Notes: generated from the sequence alone by a model not told the origin. A DNA stretch of 64,000 nucleotides from Duganella alba (GCF_009674495.1 NZ_WKJN01000030.1:17474-81473), one strand, 5' to 3'. Positions 7,008 to 19,413 are shown, counted from the first letter of the stretch. Made by a program: numbers and translations.

Positions 7008-7274
7008 ATGGCAAATACCGCACAAGCGCGCAAACGCGCTCGTCAAGCAGTTAAGCAAAACGCTCATAACTCGGCTCAACGTTCGACCCTGCGTACCGCT
7101 ATCAAAGCTGTGCGTAAGGCGATCCAGGCTGGCGACAAAGCCGCTGCGACCACCATCTTCCAATCGTCGGTTTCGACCATCGACAGCATTGCTGACAAGA
7201 AGATCATCCACAAAAACAAGGCAGCTCGTCACAAGAGCCGTCTGGCCGCTGCGCTGAAAGCACTGGCAGCTTAA
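7008..7274 (+). CDS. rpsT: 30S ribosomal protein S20
   Basis: The 88-residue product begins MANTAQARKRARQAVKQNAHN and is rich in Lys, Arg and Ala, as all bacterial S20 proteins are. It binds 16S rRNA early in 30S assembly. The ATG at 7008 is preceded by TTAGGAAA at good spacing. An in-frame ATG at 6933 would add 25 residues unlike any S20 and lies in the structured leader. The gene stands alone, with its own promoter and terminator, divergent from murJ, and is probably autoregulated through the leader. Confidence 0.97.
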   Translation: MANTAQARKRARQAVKQNAHNSAQRSTLRTAIKAVRKAIQAGDKAAATTIFQSSVSTIDSIADKKIIHKNKAARHKSRLAAALKALAA

Positions 7275-7297
7275 TTCCCCTCGCCGGGAAGCAAAGC

Positions 7298-7330
7298 AAA
7301 AACCCGCGCTGGCTTGCCAGTGCGGGTTTT
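7298..7330 (+). terminator. Terminator of rpsT
   Basis: AAAAACCCGCGCTGG pairs with CCAGTGCGGGTTTT (one G-T pair) around a CTTG loop, and a T-run follows. Confidence 0.9.
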
Positions 7331-7370
7331 GTCGTTTGTACGCCAGGCGTAGCCACCCCCAGGCGACACA

Positions 7371-7400
7371 GGGGTCTGACCCCGGACGGGGTCAGACCCC
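7371..7400. repeat. Palindromic extragenic repeat (REP-like)
   Basis: GGGGTCTGACCCC, a four-base loop GGAC, and GGGGTCAGACCCC form a perfect 13-bp inverted repeat between the terminator of rpsT and the end of rluE. Each half is itself nearly palindromic. I recall this kind of GGGGTCTGACCCC unit as a frequent extragenic element in Massilia-like genomes, but only one copy is in this window, so the repeat nature is not shown here. Confidence 0.6.
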
Positions 7401-7428
7401 GCGACTGAGCGCCGTGCGGGGTAGGACT

Positions 7429-7989
7429 TCAGCGCGCCAGATCCTTCGGCGCCACCTCCATCCACTCGCCCGGCATTAGCGGATGCGTGGCCAGCGACAT
7501 GCCGCCGATGGCGCTGCGCACCAGGCGCAGGGTCGGCAGGCCCACGGCCGCCGTCATGCGCCGCACCTGGCGGTTCTTGCCTTCCTGAAGCGTGATCGCC
7601 AGCCAGCTGGTCGGCTGCCCGGCGCGCTGGCGGATCGGCGGATTGCGCGGCCACAGCCACTCCGGCTCGGCGATGCGCGCGGCCTTGCACGGCTGCGTCA
7701 CGAAGTCGCCGAGGTCGATCGGCGCCTGCAGCCTGGCCAGCGCGGCGGCGTCCGCGATCCCCTCCACCTGCACCAGGTACACCTTGGCCTCCTTGTGGTC
7801 CGGGTGGGCGATGGCGTGCTGCAGCTTGCCGTCGTCGGTCAGCAGCATCAGGCCCTCGCTGTCGTAGTCGAGCCGGCCGGCCGGGTAGATGTTGGGAATG
7901 CTCAGGTGGTCGGCCAGCGTGGCCTTGCCGTCCTGCGCCGAAAACTGGCACAGCACCTGGAATGGTTTGTTAAAAAGAATCAGGGACAT
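7429..7989 (-). CDS. rluE: 23S rRNA pseudouridine synthase RluE
   Basis: This 186-residue enzyme belongs to the RsuA/RluB/E/F family and, by similarity to RluE, converts U2457 of 23S rRNA to pseudouridine. It carries the catalytic block GRLDYDSEGLMLLT near residues 38-51, where Asp is the nucleophile, and the family end LQEGKNRQVRRM near 133-144. It starts directly with the catalytic domain (MSLILFNKPFQVLCQF) without an S4 domain, as RluE does. The ribosome site is poor. It is convergent with rpsT and divergent from icd. Confidence 0.9.
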   Translation of the reverse strand: MSLILFNKPFQVLCQFSAQDGKATLADHLSIPNIYPAGRLDYDSEGLMLLTDDGKLQHAIAHPDHKEAKVYLVQVEGIADAAALARLQAPIDLGDFVTQPCKAARIAEPEWLWPRNPPIRQRAGQPTSWLAITLQEGKNRQVRRMTAAVGLPTLRLVRSAIGGMSLATHPLMPGEWMEVAPKDLAR

Positions 7990-8113
7990 TATCGAAAACT
8001 GAAATTGGTGTAGGCTTGAAAACCATGGCGCCTCGCTACATACTCATGCATAATGTGAAACAAGCGTCTTATATCTTATAGAAGACTAGCAGTATCCCCC
8101 ACGGAGAACCACG

Positions 8114-9367
<1,254 letters not shown>

Positions 9368-9408
9368 GGTGGTTGGTTGTGGGCGCTGAACAACAGCGCC
9401 GGACGAAA

Positions 9409-9433
9409 AAAAACCTCGCAGCGCGAGGTTTTT
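9409..9433. terminator. Bidirectional terminator between icd and the cold-shock gene
   Basis: AAAAACCTCGC and GCGAGGTTTTT form an 11-bp stem around AGC. The A-run on one side and the T-run on the other let it serve both convergent genes. Confidence 0.9.
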
Positions 9434-9453
9434 CACATCTGCGGCTTAAAAAA

Positions 9454-9657
9454 TTAAGCGGACTGGATGTTGGAAGCTTGCTTGCCTTTAGGGCCTTGCG
9501 TGACTTCGAACTGGACTTTTTGACCTTCTTTGAGGGTCTTAAAACCGTTCATGTTGATTGCGGAGAAGTGAGCGAACAAATCTTCACCGCCGTCATCAGG
9601 AGTGATGAAGCCAAAGCCTTTGGAATCATTGAACCACTTAACAGTACCTGTTGCCAT
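9454..9657 (-). CDS. cspA: CspA-family cold-shock protein
   Basis: The 67-residue product is a single cold-shock domain with both RNA-binding motifs, KGFGFI (RNP1) and LFAHFSAI (RNP2-type). It binds single-stranded nucleic acid and keeps mRNA unfolded. I chose the ATG giving MATGTVKWFNDSKG, the family start; an upstream in-frame start would add MKVLF only. The mRNA leader is long (about 115 bases from the predicted promoter), as is usual for this family, and probably carries the temperature control. The symbol denotes the family, not a proven orthologue. Confidence 0.93.
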   Translation of the reverse strand: MATGTVKWFNDSKGFGFITPDDGGEDLFAHFSAINMNGFKTLKEGQKVQFEVTQGPKGKQASNIQSA

Positions 9658-9778
9658 AAAAAGAACTTTCAAAATTAAAACGGATCACACGAGCCATAAA
9701 AGCAAGAAGCTTCCTGCCCCTCTCCTCACGCCCACTTCTTATCAACATGTACATTTCTGTACGGAGCCGATAAACGCA

Positions 9779-9806
9779 TTGTTAGCGGACCAAATTTGAA
9801 AGTCAA
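9779..9806 (-). promoter_or_regulatory. Predicted promoter of cspA
   Basis: Read on the minus strand, TTGACT (9806-9801), a 16-base spacer and TAACAA (9784-9779) resemble a sigma-70 promoter. Transcription would start near 9772, leaving a leader of about 115 bases before the ATG at 9657. Confidence 0.5.
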
Positions 9807-9929
9807 GCAGATTTGTATGCATTTTGCTACTTTTCCCACGATGGGTGAATTTGCAACTCTTGATTTTGCGGAATAGGGCGCCATCTGCGTCAAGTTCAGA
9901 AAACGCGTAAGATGGAAAACAATTGGATA

Positions 9930-9974
9930 TGTGCAGCGAAATGCACATTGCATCAACCCCGAAAGCATTAGAAT
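9930..9974 (+). promoter_or_regulatory. Predicted clpS promoter with upstream inverted repeat
   Basis: TAGAAT at 9969-9974 stands 8 bases before the clpS ATG, and no Shine-Dalgarno sequence is present. TTGCAT (9948-9953) is a possible -35 with a short 15-base spacer. TGTGCA-N6-TGCACA (9930-9947) abuts it and may be an operator, or a hairpin if transcription starts farther upstream. Confidence 0.4.
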
Positions 9975-9982
9975 ATAAGCGT

Positions 9983-10281
9983 ATGGCAACCAAGCATGAC
10001 ACCGATACCGTCCTGGAAAGGCAAGCGCTGAAACCGCCACCCCTGTATCAAGTGGCGTTGCTGAATGACGACTACACCCCGATGGAATTCGTGGTCGCCG
10101 TGATCCAGGAGTATTTCAATAAAGACCGTGAAACAGCCACGCAAATAATGCTCAGTGTTCACCGCTATGGCAAAGGAGTGTGCGGCGTGTTCTCAAAAGA
10201 TATAGCCTGTACCAAAGTGGAGTTCGTTTTAACGCATGCGCGCAAGGCAGGCCACCCCCTGCAGTGCGTGATGGAGGAAGT

Positions 10282-10285
<4 letters not shown>
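9983..10285 (+). CDS. clpS: ATP-dependent Clp protease adaptor ClpS
   Basis: The 100-residue adaptor delivers N-degron substrates to the ClpAP protease. It contains the family core PPPLYQVALLNDDYTPMEFVVAVIQEYF, where NDDYTPMEFV forms the N-degron binding pocket, and the end HARKAGHPLQCVMEEV. The start MATKHDTD is conserved in related species. No ribosome site is evident, so a leaderless transcript is possible. The stop overlaps the clpA start in ATGA, so the two are translationally coupled. Confidence 0.95.
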
Positions 10286-12588
<2,303 letters not shown>

Positions 12589-12606
12589 GCTGCCATCGCT
12601 CCCCCC

Positions 12607-12635
12607 AAAACCCGCGCTCGTCGCGGGTTTTTTTT
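12607..12635 (+). terminator. Terminator of clpSA
   Basis: AAAACCCGCG pairs with CGCGGGTTTT around CTCGT and is followed by further T residues. Confidence 0.92.
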
Positions 12636-12876
12636 CGCCGTTGTTCTTTACATTGACTAACAGCTGTAACGGGGATGTATGTACATGATGCGGGCTGTAA
12701 CGCAGTGTAATTATCCACCGTTGCATGTATCCAAGTGCATACTTTGGCAATGTTTACTTCGCAACATGCATGACTGACTATGGTTGAGTTCCAGTCTATA
12801 CAAGTCTGGCAACACAATCCGCCCGCGACACATAGAGGCGGTCATTCAACAAAAAAGAATCGGGAGTAACACATCC
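12636..12876 (+). promoter_or_regulatory. Upstream region of the TonB-dependent receptor
   Basis: No gene lies here. GCTGTAACG occurs twice, at 12663-12671 and 12694-12702, exactly 31 bases apart (three turns), and a near-palindrome ATGTATGTACAT sits between them. Farther on, related GCATGTATCC and GTGCATAC motifs occur near 12723-12742. I cannot pick out a convincing promoter hexamer pair. Confidence 0.4.
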
Positions 12877-15800
12877 ATGTTGAGAAAGACTGTATTGGCA
12901 CGCACGCTGACGCTGGCGTTTGCCACGCTGGCGACCAGCGCTGTCCTGGTTCCGAACGCAATGGCGCAATCCAATGCTTCGGGCAATATTTACGGCCGGA
13001 TTGAAACACCGGCCGGCATCACCGTGCAGATGGTTAATACCGATACTGGGCTGAAACGCACGGTGACGCCGGGGCCTGACGGCCGCTACAACGCCACCGC
13101 CATGCCGATCGGCCACTACAAGATCGACATGCTGAAAGACGGCGCCACCGTCAACACGGTCGAGGTAGATGTGCTGGTGGGCCGCGGGGTGGAAGCCTCG
13201 TTCGGCAATGTGCAATCGGTGCAGGTGAGCGGTCGCCGCACCCGCATCGACGTCTCCAACGCCAACAACGGCGCCAGCTTCACCGCCAAGGAACTGGCGT
13301 CCCTGCCGATTGCGCAAAGCGTCGATGCGATCGTCCAGCTGGCGCCGAACACCACCCGCGCCGACCCGCGCTACGCGGCCGGCGCCTCCTTCGGCGGCGG
13401 CGGCGCTTCCGAAAATGCCTACTACATCAACGGCTTCCCGGTCACCAATCCGCTGACCCAGCTGGGCGCCTCGGAACTGCCGTTCGGCGCGATCGCGCAG
13501 GCGCAGGTGCTGACCGGCGGCTTCGGCGCCGAGTTCGGCCGTTCGGTCGGTGGCGTGGTCAACATCACCACCAAGAGCGGCACCAACACCTGGGAGGCCG
13601 GCGCCCAGTACAGCATCGAGCCGAACTCGATGCGCGCCAAGCAGAAGGATGTGTACTACGGCCACACCGGCGATCCGGCCAATATGGACCACACGACCGC
13701 CGACGGCACGTTCGTCAAGGGTACCGACGGCACCATCTACGCCATCAACCGCTTCAACACCGACACCACCAAGAAATATGGCGCGTATGTCGGCGGTCCG
13801 ATCATCGAGGACAAGCTGTTCATGTTCATCGCTGCCGAGCAGACCAAGCAGGACCGCGGCAGCGTGGCGCAAACGGTCGATTCCTCCTCGCTGTCGCAGA
13901 ATGGCTGGCAGCAGGATCAGAACAAGACCACCCGCTACATGGCCAAGTTCGACTGGAACATCACCGACAACCACCGTCTGGAGTGGACCTCGATCGGCGA
14001 CAAGCCGGAGACCGACGAGCAACTGTCGGGCTTTGACTACGGCAGCGGCACGCGCAATGGCGTGGTCAGCGCCAACGCCCACTACGAGAGCATCGCCAAC
14101 AAAACGCCGACCACCGGCGCCCGCACCAACATCCTGAAGTACACCGGCAACTGGACCGACGACCTGACCGTCAACGCCCTGTACGGCCGCATGCACACCA
14201 GCCACGTGTCGTCGCTGGGTGGCTACGATCCCACCATGCCGGAGATCAACGTCACCTCGGTCGGCCATGCGCCGGGCATCGACTACCCGAGCAATCAGCC
14301 GTATTCCGGCCGCATCGCCGCGCCAAGCTCGTATGACGAAGTGACCTCGGCGCGCTTCGACGTCGAATACAAGCTGAACAACCACAAGCTGCGCGCCGGT
14401 TTCGACAACAACAAGCTGTCGTCGTTCGGCGCTGGCGAAGTGCAGGCCGGCGGCAACAGCTGGGTGTATGACAGCACCCAGACCCCGGACGTGCCGATTT
14501 CGCTCAACGGGTACAAGGCCATCGTTTCTTCCGGCGGCGGCCTCGGCACCCAGGGCTACTATGTCAGCAAGCGCATCTTCAGCGACATCACGGCGGCCTT
14601 CTCCGACCAGTCGGCGCAGTACCTGGAAGACCAGTGGCAGGTCAGCAAGGACGTGCTGGTGACCCTGGGCTTGCGTGACGAGCAGTACAAGAACAAGAAC
14701 GGCCTGGGCCAATCCTTCCTGGAAGTGAAGAACCAGCTCAACCCGCGCTTCAACGCGGTGTGGGACGCCAACGGCGACTCGTCGCTGAAAGTGTACGGCA
14801 GCGCCGGCCGCTATTCGATCCAGATCCCGACCCATGTGGCGGTGCGCGGCGCCTCGGTCTCCACCCTGACGCAGCAATACTTCACCTACACCGGCGTCGA
14901 CAAGAACGGCGCGCCGACCGGCCTGACGCAGCTGACCCCGGTCACCTCGTCAGACAACGAGTTCGGCCAGCCGAAGCTGTACCAGACCGTGGCGGCGCAG
15001 GACCTGAAGCCGAGCTACCAGGACGAGGCCACCATCGGCTTTGAGAAAGCCTGGTCGCCTGACCTGAACTTCGGCGTCAAGGCCACCTACCGCAAGCTGA
15101 AATCGACCATCGATGACTTCTGCGACCAGCGTCCGTTCGACACCTGGGCGACGGCGCATGGCGTCGATGAATCGAACTGGGGCGGCTTCATGTGCGCATC
15201 GATCAATCCTGGCCGCGACAACACCTTCCTGGTGGACTTCGCCGGCACCGGCACCAACCTGACCAAGGTGACGCTGACCGCCAAGGACATGGGCTTCGAG
15301 GAGGCCACCCGCACCTACGCGGCGCTGGACTTCTTCGCCGAGCACCCGATGCGCAACGGCTGGTATGGCCGCATCAACTACACGCTGGCGCGCAGCAAGG
15401 GCAATACCGAGGGCCAGACCCTGTCCGCCGTGGCGCAGACCGACGTCGCCGCGACCGAGACCTGGGATCACCGCGAGATCATGGAGAACGCCAACGGCCT
15501 GCTGCCTAATGATCGCAAGCACCAGATCAAGGCTTTCGGCGTGTGGGAGATCTCGAAGCAGTGGTCGGTGGGCGGCAATGCCCTGATCGCCTCCGGTCAG
15601 CCGATCACCTGCCTGGGTAACTATCCTGGTCCGCTGGTGGATGCCGATCCTGGCTTCCCTGACTACGGTTCGGCCTACCACTACTGCAACAACAACGCCA
15701 CGTCGACCACGCCGTCGCCGCAGGGCTCCGCCGGCCGTCTGCCATGGGACATCCGCTTCGACATGGACGTGGTCTACAAGCCTGAGCAGCTGAAAGGCAT

Positions 15801-15978
15801 GGCTTTCAAGATCGACGTGTTCAACGTCTTCAACAAGCAGACCGTGCAGCAGATCGACCAGCAGTACAACAACCAGGACTACAGCATCTCGCCGACCTAC
15901 GGCACGCCTGGTCCGTTCCTGGGCTACACGGCGCCGCGCAGCGCCCGCTTCACGGTGGAATACAACCACCGCTTCTAA
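12877..15978 (+). CDS. TonB-dependent outer membrane receptor, Oar-like
   Basis: This is a 1033-residue outer membrane protein. Signal peptide residues 1-31 (ends NAMAQ). Next a carboxypeptidase-regulatory-like fold (about 35-110, with GPDGRYNATAMPIGHYKI). Then a TonB plug (about 120-240; SVDAIVQLAPNTTRADPRY, GFGAEFGRSVGGVVNITTKSGTN). Then a long 22-strand-type barrel ending in FTVEYNHRF with the terminal Phe needed for outer membrane insertion. Oar-like receptors are large and import unknown, probably organic, substrates. GGGAG lies 10 bases before the ATG. An alternative in-frame start at 12784 would precede the signal peptide with 31 unrelated residues. The neighbouring tricorn-like protease suggests peptide use, but this is only an inference. 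Confidence 0.9.
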   Translation: MLRKTVLARTLTLAFATLATSAVLVPNAMAQSNASGNIYGRIETPAGITVQMVNTDTGLKRTVTPGPDGRYNATAMPIGHYKIDMLKDGATVNTVEVDVLVGRGVEASFGNVQSVQVSGRRTRIDVSNANNGASFTAKELASLPIAQSVDAIVQLAPNTTRADPRYAAGASFGGGGASENAYYINGFPVTNPLTQLGASELPFGAIAQAQVLTGGFGAEFGRSVGGVVNITTKSGTNTWEAGAQYSIEPNSMRAKQKDVYYGHTGDPANMDHTTADGTFVKGTDGTIYAINRFNTDTTKKYGAYVGGPIIEDKLFMFIAAEQTKQDRGSVAQTVDSSSLSQNGWQQDQNKTTRYMAKFDWNITDNHRLEWTSIGDKPETDEQLSGFDYGSGTRNGVVSANAHYESIANKTPTTGARTNILKYTGNWTDDLTVNALYGRMHTSHVSSLGGYDPTMPEINVTSVGHAPGIDYPSNQPYSGRIAAPSSYDEVTSARFDVEYKLNNHKLRAGFDNNKLSSFGAGEVQAGGNSWVYDSTQTPDVPISLNGYKAIVSSGGGLGTQGYYVSKRIFSDITAAFSDQSAQYLEDQWQVSKDVLVTLGLRDEQYKNKNGLGQSFLEVKNQLNPRFNAVWDANGDSSLKVYGSAGRYSIQIPTHVAVRGASVSTLTQQYFTYTGVDKNGAPTGLTQLTPVTSSDNEFGQPKLYQTVAAQDLKPSYQDEATIGFEKAWSPDLNFGVKATYRKLKSTIDDFCDQRPFDTWATAHGVDESNWGGFMCASINPGRDNTFLVDFAGTGTNLTKVTLTAKDMGFEEATRTYAALDFFAEHPMRNGWYGRINYTLARSKGNTEGQTLSAVAQTDVAATETWDHREIMENANGLLPNDRKHQIKAFGVWEISKQWSVGGNALIASGQPITCLGNYPGPLVDADPGFPDYGSAYHYCNNNATSTTPSPQGSAGRLPWDIRFDMDVVYKPEQLKGMAFKIDVFNVFNKQTVQQIDQQYNNQDYSISPTYGTPGPFLGYTAPRSARFTVEYNHRF

Positions 15979-15997
15979 GCGCCGCTGTGTCGCTTTG

Positions 15998-16031
15998 AAC
16001 CCGCGCCATGCCGATGGCGCGGGTTTTTTTT
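15998..16031 (+). terminator. Terminator after the TonB-dependent receptor
   Basis: AACCCGCGCCAT and ATGGCGCGGGTT form a 12-bp stem around GCCG, followed by a run of T. Confidence 0.93.
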
Positions 16032-16092
16032 CACCGTCTGTCCAAGCTGTGCCAAAATTGCCGATCCATACGACAACCTTTGACACTGGCCC

Positions 16093-19000
16093 ATGAACCT
16101 GTCCCGCCGACTTGCCCTGATGCTGATGTCCGCCGGCCTGCTGTCGTCCGCCGTCGCCGCCGATGCCTACTACCGCTATCCTGCCATCCGCGGCGACAGC
16201 GTGGTGTTCACCGCCGAGGGCGACCTGTGGCGCACCGGCGTCCATGGCGGCCAGGCCCAGCGCCTGACCACGCATCCGGCGGCCGAGACCAACGCCGCCA
16301 TCTCGCGCGACGGCCAATGGGTGGCCTTCTCGGCTGCCTACGAAGGCGCGCAGGAAGCCTACGTGATGCCGCTGGCCGGCGGCCTGCCCAAGCGCATCAC
16401 GTTTGAAAACGGCGCCGTCTCGGTGCTGGGCTGGAGCGCGCAGGGCGAGGTGCTGGTCAGCATGGCGGGCGGCACCGGGCCGGGGCGCAGCTTCGTCATC
16501 GCCGCCGTCCAGCCGGACACGCTGCAACGCCGCATCTTCCCGCTGGCCGACGCCAACGACGCCGTGCTCGACGACGCCGGCAAGACGCTGTACTTCACCC
16601 GCAATGGTCTGGCGCTGACCAACGACAACGTCAAGCTGTATCGCGGCGGCGCCACCGCGCAGCTGTGGCGCTACGACGTCGGCGGCAACGGCGAAGCGGT
16701 GCAACTGCTGGCCGCCGACACCGGCAACAACAAGCGTCCGATGTGGTGGCAGGGCCGCCTGTACTTCATCAGCGACCGTGGCGGTTCGGACAATCTGTGG
16801 ACCATGGCCGCCGACGGCAGCGATCCGCGCCAGCTGACCCAATACGCCGACTGGGACGTGCGCAACGCCGCCATGGGCGACGGCCGCATCGCCTACCAGC
16901 TGGGCGCCGACCTGCACGTGCTGGACCTGGCCAGCAACAAGGATGAACAGCTGGCCGTCAGCCTGGTGTCGGACTTCGACCAGCAGCGCGCGCGCCAGAT
17001 CCGCTCGCCGCTGGAAAGCCTGACCAATGTGCAGATCGCCGGCAAGTTCGAGCGCCTGGTGCTGACCGCGCGCGGCCGCGTCAGCGTGGCCGGCACCGGC
17101 GTGCAGCGCCGCGTGGAAATCGCCATTCCGGAAGGCTCGCGCGCGCGTGAAGCAGTGTTCAGTCACGACGACAAATCCATCTACGCCATCGTCGACACCA
17201 CCGGCGAAAACGAAATCTGGAAATTCGCCGCCGATGGTTCCGGCAAGGGCGAGCAGTTGACCAGGGACGGCACCAACCACCGCTGGAAGCTGTACCCGTC
17301 GCCGGACGGCCGCTGGCTCGGCCACACCGACAAAAAGGGCCGCTTCTGGCTGCTGGACCTGGCCACCAAGGCCAACACCATCATCGACGATGCCGGCAAG
17401 TCCGGCGCCGGCGAGTACGAGGAAATTCTCTGGTCGCCGGACAGCAGGAACCTGGCGCTGGTCCGCGCCGGCAGCACCGAGCAGCGCGAGCAGATCGGCC
17501 TGTTCAACCTCGACACAAGGCAGCTGAACTTCGTCACCAGCGACCGTTATACCTCGCGTTCGCCGGTGTTTTCGCCGGACGGCAAATGGCTGTACTTCCT
17601 GTCGGCCCGTAACTTCACGCTGGCCAACGGCTCGCCATGGGGCGACCGCAACATGGGCCCCGTGTTCGACAAGCGCACCGGCATCTACGCGCTGGCGCTG
17701 CAACCGGAAAACCGCTTCCCGTTCAAGCCGGACGATGAACTGAGCAAGCCGGCCGACAAACCGGCCGAAGGCGCCACCGAGCAGGCGGCCGAGAAGGCGG
17801 CGGAAAAAGCCGTGGCCAAGGCCGCGCCCAAGCCTGCAGGCAAGGCGCTGCCGGCCATCGTCTACGCCGGCCTGGCCGAGCGCCTGTACGAAGTGCATCT
17901 GCCGCCGGGTAATTACAGCGGCCTGCAGATCGACGACAAGCGCCTGTACTTCATCGACGCCGACGGCGCCGATGGCAAGGCCGCGCTGAAAACGCTGGCC
18001 ACCGCCAGCAACGATCCGAAGGCGGAAGTGTTCGCGGCCAATGTGCGCGAGTTCGACCTGTCCGCCGACCGCAAGCATCTCTACTACCGCACCATCGCCG
18101 CCAACGGTCCGGGCGACATGCTGGTGGTGGAAGCGGGCGCCAAGGCGCCGACGGACACCAGCAAGGCCAAGGTCAAGGTGGACGACTGGACCTTCACCTC
18201 CAATCCGCGCCTGGAATGGAAGCAGATGTTCAACGACGCCTGGCGCATGCACCGTGACTTCCTGTACGACGTCAAGATGCGCGGCGCCGACTGGCCGGCC
18301 GTGCGCGCCAAGTACGCGCCGCTGGTGGACCGCGTGACCGACCGCGCGGAGCTGGACGATGTGCTGGGCATGATGATCAGCGAAGTCGGCGCGCTGCACT
18401 CGCAGATCCGTCCTGGCGACATCCGCAAGCCGACGCCGGAAGGCACGCCGGCCGGCCTGGGCGCGCTGCTGACGCGGACCGCCGACGGCTATCGCGTCGA
18501 TCACATCTACGCCAGCGAACCGGAACTGCCTTCGCAACGCGGCCCGCTGGCGCAAGCCGGCGTGGACGTGAAGGAGGGCGACATCATCACCGCCGTCAAC
18601 GGCAAGCCGGTGCTGGAGGCGCGCGACATCGCCGACCTGCTGCTGAACCAGGCCGACAAGCAGGTGCTGCTGCAGGTGAAGCGCAAGAACGACACCCGTC
18701 CTGTCATCGTGCTGCCGGTGAACATGACCAGGCAGTTCGGCCTGCGCTACAGCGACTGGGAGCAATCGCGTGCCCGCCAGGTGGAAGCAGCATCCAGGGG
18801 GCGCATCGGCTACCTGCATCTGCGCGCCATGGGACCGGCGGACATCGCCTCGTTCGCGCGCGACTTCTACGCCAACGTCAACCGCGAAGGCCTGATCATC
18901 GACGTCCGCCGCAACAACGGCGGCAACATCGACAGCTGGATCATCGAGAAGCTGCTGCGCAAGGCGTGGGCGTTCTGGGCGCCGCCGGGCGTGGCGCCGT

Positions 19001-19413
19001 CGCCGAACATGCAGAACACCTTCCGTGGTCACCTGGTGGTGCTGGTGGATGAATACACCTATTCGGACGGCGAGACCTTCGCCGCCGGCATCAAGTCGCT
19101 GGGACTGGCGCCGCTGGTCGGCAAGCGCACCGCCGGCGCCGGCGTCTGGCTCAGCGATAACAACCGCCTGAGCGACAACGGCATGGCGCGCGTGGCGCAG
19201 ATGGGGCAGTTCCACGCCGAAGACGGCCAGTGGCTGATTGAAGGCGTGGGCGTGACGCCGGACGTGGTGGTGGACAATCCGCCGCACGCCACCTACCAGG
19301 GCCAGGACCGCCAGCTGGAAGTGGCGCTGGAACTGCTGGACAAAAAGCTGAAGGAGCAGCCGGTCAGGCCGTACACGCCGCAGGTGATCCCTGGCCTGAA
19401 TGTCCGGAAGTGA
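16093..19413 (+). CDS. Tricorn-like S41 family protease, exported
   Basis: This 1106-residue protein has a signal peptide (ends SSAVAA, about residue 23). Two WD40-like beta-propellers follow (blocks such as SRDGQWVAFSA, SPDGRWLGHTDKKG, SPDGKWLYFLSARN). After these come a low-complexity Ala/Lys/Glu linker near 555-585, a tricorn core domain, a PDZ domain (VKEGDIITAVNGKPV) and the S41 serine protease domain. Catalytic candidates are the His of GALHSQ near residue 777 and the Ser of TYSDGETF near 990. Tricorn proteases cut peptides to short products. Here the signal peptide places it in the periplasm, unlike the archaeal cytosolic enzyme. It follows a TonB receptor but has its own start after a terminator. 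Confidence 0.9.
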   Translation: MNLSRRLALMLMSAGLLSSAVAADAYYRYPAIRGDSVVFTAEGDLWRTGVHGGQAQRLTTHPAAETNAAISRDGQWVAFSAAYEGAQEAYVMPLAGGLPKRITFENGAVSVLGWSAQGEVLVSMAGGTGPGRSFVIAAVQPDTLQRRIFPLADANDAVLDDAGKTLYFTRNGLALTNDNVKLYRGGATAQLWRYDVGGNGEAVQLLAADTGNNKRPMWWQGRLYFISDRGGSDNLWTMAADGSDPRQLTQYADWDVRNAAMGDGRIAYQLGADLHVLDLASNKDEQLAVSLVSDFDQQRARQIRSPLESLTNVQIAGKFERLVLTARGRVSVAGTGVQRRVEIAIPEGSRAREAVFSHDDKSIYAIVDTTGENEIWKFAADGSGKGEQLTRDGTNHRWKLYPSPDGRWLGHTDKKGRFWLLDLATKANTIIDDAGKSGAGEYEEILWSPDSRNLALVRAGSTEQREQIGLFNLDTRQLNFVTSDRYTSRSPVFSPDGKWLYFLSARNFTLANGSPWGDRNMGPVFDKRTGIYALALQPENRFPFKPDDELSKPADKPAEGATEQAAEKAAEKAVAKAAPKPAGKALPAIVYAGLAERLYEVHLPPGNYSGLQIDDKRLYFIDADGADGKAALKTLATASNDPKAEVFAANVREFDLSADRKHLYYRTIAANGPGDMLVVEAGAKAPTDTSKAKVKVDDWTFTSNPRLEWKQMFNDAWRMHRDFLYDVKMRGADWPAVRAKYAPLVDRVTDRAELDDVLGMMISEVGALHSQIRPGDIRKPTPEGTPAGLGALLTRTADGYRVDHIYASEPELPSQRGPLAQAGVDVKEGDIITAVNGKPVLEARDIADLLLNQADKQVLLQVKRKNDTRPVIVLPVNMTRQFGLRYSDWEQSRARQVEAASRGRIGYLHLRAMGPADIASFARDFYANVNREGLIIDVRRNNGGNIDSWIIEKLLRKAWAFWAPPGVAPSPNMQNTFRGHLVVLVDEYTYSDGETFAAGIKSLGLAPLVGKRTAGAGVWLSDNNRLSDNGMARVAQMGQFHAEDGQWLIEGVGVTPDVVVDNPPHATYQGQDRQLEVALELLDKKLKEQPVRPYTPQVIPGLNVRK

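Larger units (their letters stand above)
9658..9982. other. Intergenic region between cspA and clpS
   Basis: These 325 bases hold the cspA leader and promoter and the clpS start region, and no gene. In the cspA leader GCAAGAAGCTTCCTGC (9702-9717) is a near-perfect palindrome that can fold in the RNA. Near clpS, TGTGCA-N6-TGCACA (9930-9947) is an inverted repeat with loop GCGAAA. Confidence 0.6.
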
